DNA from: Blastocatellia bacterium
GTDB lineage: Bacteria > Acidobacteriota > Blastocatellia > UBA7656 > JADIYM01
Length of the DNA: 64,000 nt
Assembly: GCA_016705245.1 (NCBI GenBank)
Contig: JADIYM010000017.1
Span: forward strand, 62,001 to 126,000
Reading direction: 5' to 3'
Position 1 is the stretch's first letter. Each line of letters begins with the position of its first letter. Shown one piece after another: positions 61,324-64,000 of the stretch. Under the pieces are notes generated by a model. It was not told the origin of the DNA. It was given only the letters and a program-made list of their open reading frames with translations, and did no database searches. The position numbers and the translations under genes were made by a program.

Positions 61324-62901
61324 TTACTTCTTCGTCACCGTGACCGTCACCGTGTCGGGGCTGCTGCTCACGGTGCCGTCGTTGACGACGAGGGTAATCA
61401 CGTACGTTCCGGGCTTGTCTGCATAGAACGTCGGATGTGCCGTAGCGGCACCGCTGAGAGTCGCCTTGCTGTGCGCCGGCTTGACCGTCAGGGTCCAGCC
61501 ATAGGTCAGCGCGTCGCCGTCCACATCCGAGCTGGCGTCGCCGCTCAACGTGACGGTGTTGCGCACCTTCAACGTCTGATCCGGGCCAGCGTTGGCCACG
61601 GGCACATCGTTGACAGGCGTCACGGTGACGTTGACGGTCGCGGTACTCGCTCCACCCTTGCCGTCGCTGGCCGTGTAGGTGAAGCTGGCGCCGCCATTGA
61701 AGTCTGCGGTCGGAGTGAACACCACGTCGGTTCCCATCAGTGCTACGAGCCCATTGACGGGACTCTGCACTGAGACGACCGAAAGCACATCGCCGTCGGC
61801 GTCCGTGTCATTGGCGAGCAGCGTCGCCGCCCTGACTACCAATATGCCGTCTTCGGCCACCGTCGTGTTGTCAGTGTTGGCCACGGGGTCGCTGTTGAGC
61901 GACAGCGGACCGGCGAGGTTGACGGCGACGTTCTGCGTCCCGATCAGGATACCCACGGCCTCCGGACACACGTCGGGGTTGTCGCATCGCGCTTCGTGAG
62001 TCTCAGCGTCGTAGACCCCGGTATACGCATAGAATTCGAATCGTCGGCTGACGGCCTCGGCGCCTTCGCCTACCTCAGCCGCTCCTCCGAACTCCTGTTC
62101 ACCTTCGTTCTCGGTGCTCGCCTGCAGCAGCACCCATTCGATCTCAACCTCGGCGGGCTCGTCCGGCACGATGTCGCGGTCCGGATCGTCGATGACCATG
62201 TGGTTGAGATCGTCTTCCTGGAGTCCATCCGGAAGCTCGGTCACGAAGACCTTGGCCCAGATGGCGTCGCCAAACTCATATGCATCGGGCGGAGGCGGCG
62301 CGATCACGGCCGCCGCGATCGGCTGCGCTCCCGGAACGGCCGGAGGCGTGACGTTCCAGGTCGGCGCCGGAAGCGGCACGCTGCTGCCGAACCGTGACAG
62401 CACGCCGGGCGACGATTCGACCAGCCAGTGGTAGCTGGTCCTCGTCGGCGATGCGTTCAGTGACGCGCCGAAATGATCGCATCCGCAGGAGTAGTACTCC
62501 GCCGGATCCGCGACCCCGCCGGTCCAGCACGAGTGACCTTGTGTCGGAAGATACGGGGGGGCCGTGAACGGTGTCGTCGCGCTCCACGTGTGCGAGCTCG
62601 GATCGTACGAAGCCGTGTAGCGGATGATTACTCCGGTGCCGCTCGCGTTGGGTACGACGACGGGGTCGCCGTAACGTTGATACGGTGCGCCGAACGTGTA
62701 GGCGACATCGGCGACCGAGATGCCTTCGAGCTCGATTTCGAAGCCGTGGCAATCTCCGCCGGTATCGTTGATGACGTCGAAGTTGTCGAGCGTGCCATAC
62801 GTGATCTGTGCGTTCGCGATGGAGGGGTCGCTGAAGATGAAGATCACTGACAATGCCAGGACCAGTGGTCCGAGTGTGAGTAGCGAGAGTGGATTACGCA
62901 T
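61324..62901 (-). CDS. Secreted protein with cadherin-like and Ig-like repeats
   Basis: 525 residues from ATG 62901 (GGGGGTGAG upstream). Signal peptide LGPLVLALSVIFIFSDPSIANA. Residues 30-330 form an unidentified extracellular domain with Cys pairs (CHGFEIEL; SCGCDHFG; CDNPDVC). From about 335 is a tandem-95/Cadherin_4 repeat (TTVAEDGILVVRAATLLANDTDADGDVLSVVSVQSPVNG... FTYTASDGKGGASTATVNVTV) and then a PKD-like Ig domain (ANAGPDQTLKVRNTVTLSGDASSDVDGDALTYGWTL). Such domains bind calcium and mediate adhesion or matrix roles. No LPXTG, PEP-CTERM or T9SS tail was found. Confidence 0.75.
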   Translation of the reverse strand: MRNPLSLLTLGPLVLALSVIFIFSDPSIANAQITYGTLDNFDVINDTGGDCHGFEIELEGISVADVAYTFGAPYQRYGDPVVVPNASGTGVIIRYTASYDPSSHTWSATTPFTAPPYLPTQGHSCWTGGVADPAEYYSCGCDHFGASLNASPTRTSYHWLVESSPGVLSRFGSSVPLPAPTWNVTPPAVPGAQPIAAAVIAPPPPDAYEFGDAIWAKVFVTELPDGLQEDDLNHMVIDDPDRDIVPDEPAEVEIEWVLLQASTENEGEQEFGGAAEVGEGAEAVSRRFEFYAYTGVYDAETHEARCDNPDVCPEAVGILIGTQNVAVNLAGPLSLNSDPVANTDNTTVAEDGILVVRAATLLANDTDADGDVLSVVSVQSPVNGLVALMGTDVVFTPTADFNGGASFTYTASDGKGGASTATVNVTVTPVNDVPVANAGPDQTLKVRNTVTLSGDASSDVDGDALTYGWTLTVKPAHSKATLSGAATAHPTFYADKPGTYVITLVVNDGTVSSSPDTVTVTVTKK

Positions 62902-63208
62902 GATGCTCACCCCCAAAGCGCCGTTTGGTTCACTCCGTGCGCAAAGACCGGCACTCGATTAATCTTCAGCGCATTGCCTGGGGCGGTGGCGCGCACGAAC
63001 GAGGTCGTGGCAGCCGAATTGCCTTATTGCAATGCGTGTGCCCGGGCGCCGCTCAACGAACTCGCGAAAACCGGCCGTTTTCGGCGATCCGTCTCGGCGC
63101 AAGGCGCGTCGGCGTACAAGAACTTCGACGCGAGGGCTCGCGCTCGTCCAAAATCTTGGACTCGAGGCACAACTCCCCCGCTCCACGAACCGGGAACACC
63201 GCAGTCGT

Positions 63209-63631
63209 CTACTCCCAATGCGCGCCGGGCACGTAGTCACCGAAGTACCAGATGTGCCCCTCCGGGTCCTCGCACATGAAGCCGCGGGCTCCGTATTCCT
63301 CGGTTCGCAACTCGCGGATGATCTTCGCGCCGGCCTCAATCGCCCGTTTGTAGTGGGCTTCGGGGTCGGCGACGTAGGCGCTCAGCACCTGGTTGCAGCC
63401 ACCGAGGTGATTCGGGCTCAGTCGCTTCTCGTCGGGCTTCGTCGAACCGATCATCACGACGCCGTTGCCGAAAGAGAGCTCGGAGTGAAGGACCGTACCA
63501 TCCGGTCCGGGGACGACGAGCCGGCGCGTGAAGCCGAACGCCCGTTCGAGCCATTCGATCGCGGCCATCGGATCGTCGTAGGAGAGCGACGGAATAAACG
63601 TCGCGGTGATGGGGTTGTCGTTCTCTGTCAT
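63209..63631 (-). CDS. VOC-family protein (glyoxalase/PhnB-like)
   Basis: 140 residues. PSLSYDDPMAAIEWLERAFGFTRRLVVPGPDGTVLHSELSFGNGVVMIG and NQVLSAYVADPEAHYKRAIEAGAKIIRELRTEEYGARGFMCEDPEGHIWYFGDY show two beta-alpha-beta-beta-beta modules of the vicinal oxygen chelate fold, with YGARGFMCEDPEGHIW as the C-terminal metal-site module (E/H). Function is not assignable: related proteins are annotated as glyoxalases, PhnB-like or bleomycin-resistance-like. ATG 63631 follows GGAGGATCCG. The gap 62902-63208 contains nothing recognisable. Confidence 0.82.
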   Translation of the reverse strand: MTENDNPITATFIPSLSYDDPMAAIEWLERAFGFTRRLVVPGPDGTVLHSELSFGNGVVMIGSTKPDEKRLSPNHLGGCNQVLSAYVADPEAHYKRAIEAGAKIIRELRTEEYGARGFMCEDPEGHIWYFGDYVPGAHWE

Positions 63632-63766
63632 CGGATCCTCCTGGCGCGGGGCGTGCGCTGTGAAAGTATCGCACCGGGCTCCAGTCCGCGGGGGATACGG
63701 GACGACACTGGCGAAAATACTCGGACCTTCGCCATTTTGTCGTCCACAAATACGTTGCGCGCCGAC

Positions 63767-64000
63767 TTAGTCCACGCGGGTGAACTCCATGACCCAGTTG
63801 ATCTCCCACGTCTTTCCGCCATCCGGCGAGAATGCCTGTTCCCACCGGCAGCTCGTGGCCGTGATGTCCGTCCAGCGAAAGCGAACATAGATGCTCCGGC
63901 CCTTGAACAGCTCCTGGTTGTAAAACTCCCCGGTACCATGTCTGAACTCGCCGATCATCGGACTGTCGAGCGTCCCGTTGGCGCGGTTTCCCCAGAAGAT
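63767..64000 (-). CDS. C-terminal part of an unidentified protein (cut by window edge)
   Basis: The frame is open from the window end (IFWGNRANGTLDSP) through GEFRHGTGEFYNQELFKGRSIYVRFRWTD, ATSCRWEQAFSPDGGKTWEINWVMEFTRVD to the stop at 63767-63769. The pattern 'RFRW-D-I-T...RWEQAFSPDGGKTWE-NWVM-F' is typical of lipocalin-like (DUF1579-type) conserved hypotheticals. At least 77 residues are present; the start lies outside the window. Confidence 0.6.
   Translation of the reverse strand: MFWGNRANGTLDSPMIGEFRHGTGEFYNQELFKGRSIYVRFRWTDITATSCRWEQAFSPDGGKTWEINWVMEFTRVD

Noticed and set aside
1..64000. tRNA, rRNA, riboswitch, prophage or transposase genes
   Set aside because: No cloverleaf, rRNA core, known aptamer signature or recombinase motif was recognised on either strand by eye.

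Overview
The window looks like a chromosomal segment of a high-GC, Gram-negative, secretion-rich bacterium, most likely an Acidobacteriota member of the Vicinamibacteria/Thermoanaerobaculia kind. This placement is inferred from gene content: a DUF3300/DUF2950 pair, an ABC permease fused to an M1 peptidase, multihaem cytochromes, a tyrosine phenol-lyase, and dense families of short intergenic palindromes. There is no rRNA, tRNA, phage, transposase or CRISPR array in view.

Layout. 0-11.4 kb: DUF1877 protein, a wrecked hen1 RNA-repair methyltransferase, a Tat lipoprotein of the intradiol-dioxygenase fold, an ABC ATPase plus permease/aminopeptidase pair, and the DUF3300-DUF2950 pair. 11.4-24 kb: PfkB sugar kinase, a low-GC metallo-beta-lactamase-fold protein, HD-domain protein, DUF2723 membrane protein, PLP cysteine-synthase relative, GNAT acetyltransferase, heptahaem cytochrome c, NHL-type propeller, AAA ATPase and transaldolase. 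24-31 kb: DinB-like protein, PaaK-like CoA ligase, MFS importer, tyrosine phenol-lyase, a secreted protein and a double-rhodanese sulfurtransferase. 31-37 kb: a TPR-like protein and a polysaccharide cassette (flippase, methyltransferase, GT4 glycosyltransferase). 37-46.6 kb: pentahaem cytochrome c, two hemerythrins, pentapeptide-repeat protein, an FNR/CRP-family regulator co-transcribed with an enoyl-CoA hydratase, an amidohydrolase remnant, an LpxL-like acyltransferase and tryptophanase. 46.6-64 kb: lipoprotein and membrane proteins, M20 amidohydrolase, LytS/LytT two-component pair, a molybdenum hydroxylase operon (2Fe-2S subunit, molybdopterin subunit, XdhC-MocA), an AP2-like protein, MddA, a hydrolase-LuxR fusion, a secreted Ig-repeat protein and a VOC protein.

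The most striking signal is a candidate regulon between 39 and 46.6 kb. A CRP-spaced palindrome, GTGAC-N4-GTCAC, lies before the pentahaem cytochrome, hemerythrin 1, hemerythrin 2 and tryptophanase, and three copies at exact 22-bp spacing lie before the amidohydrolase remnant. At three genes the palindrome centre is exactly 42.5 bp from the start codon, and a -10-like hexamer sits where a class II (-41.5) activator needs it. This predicts transcripts with only about one untranslated base. The local regulator carries cysteines placed like the four FNR [4Fe-4S] ligands but a CRP-type recognition helix (SRETVTR) that should read GTGA. The sequence therefore suggests an oxygen- or NO-responsive regulator controlling haem/hemerythrin proteins and tryptophan breakdown.

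A second theme is short palindromic repeats. R1 (CAGGATT arms, ten copies, usually abutting stop codons), R2 (about 120-bp palindrome, open in all reading frames), R3 (GCGAGCG arms) and R4 (TTTGCGCC arms) fill the intergenic space. Broken genes end at them: hen1 at R2, a sulfatase-like scrap at R1, the amidohydrolase beside R3. One R2 copy is translated in frame as the linker joining XdhC to MocA.

At least seven otherwise good genes carry single-base frameshifts, mostly at short homopolymers. This could be residual sequencing error or genuine decay, and the sequence alone cannot decide.
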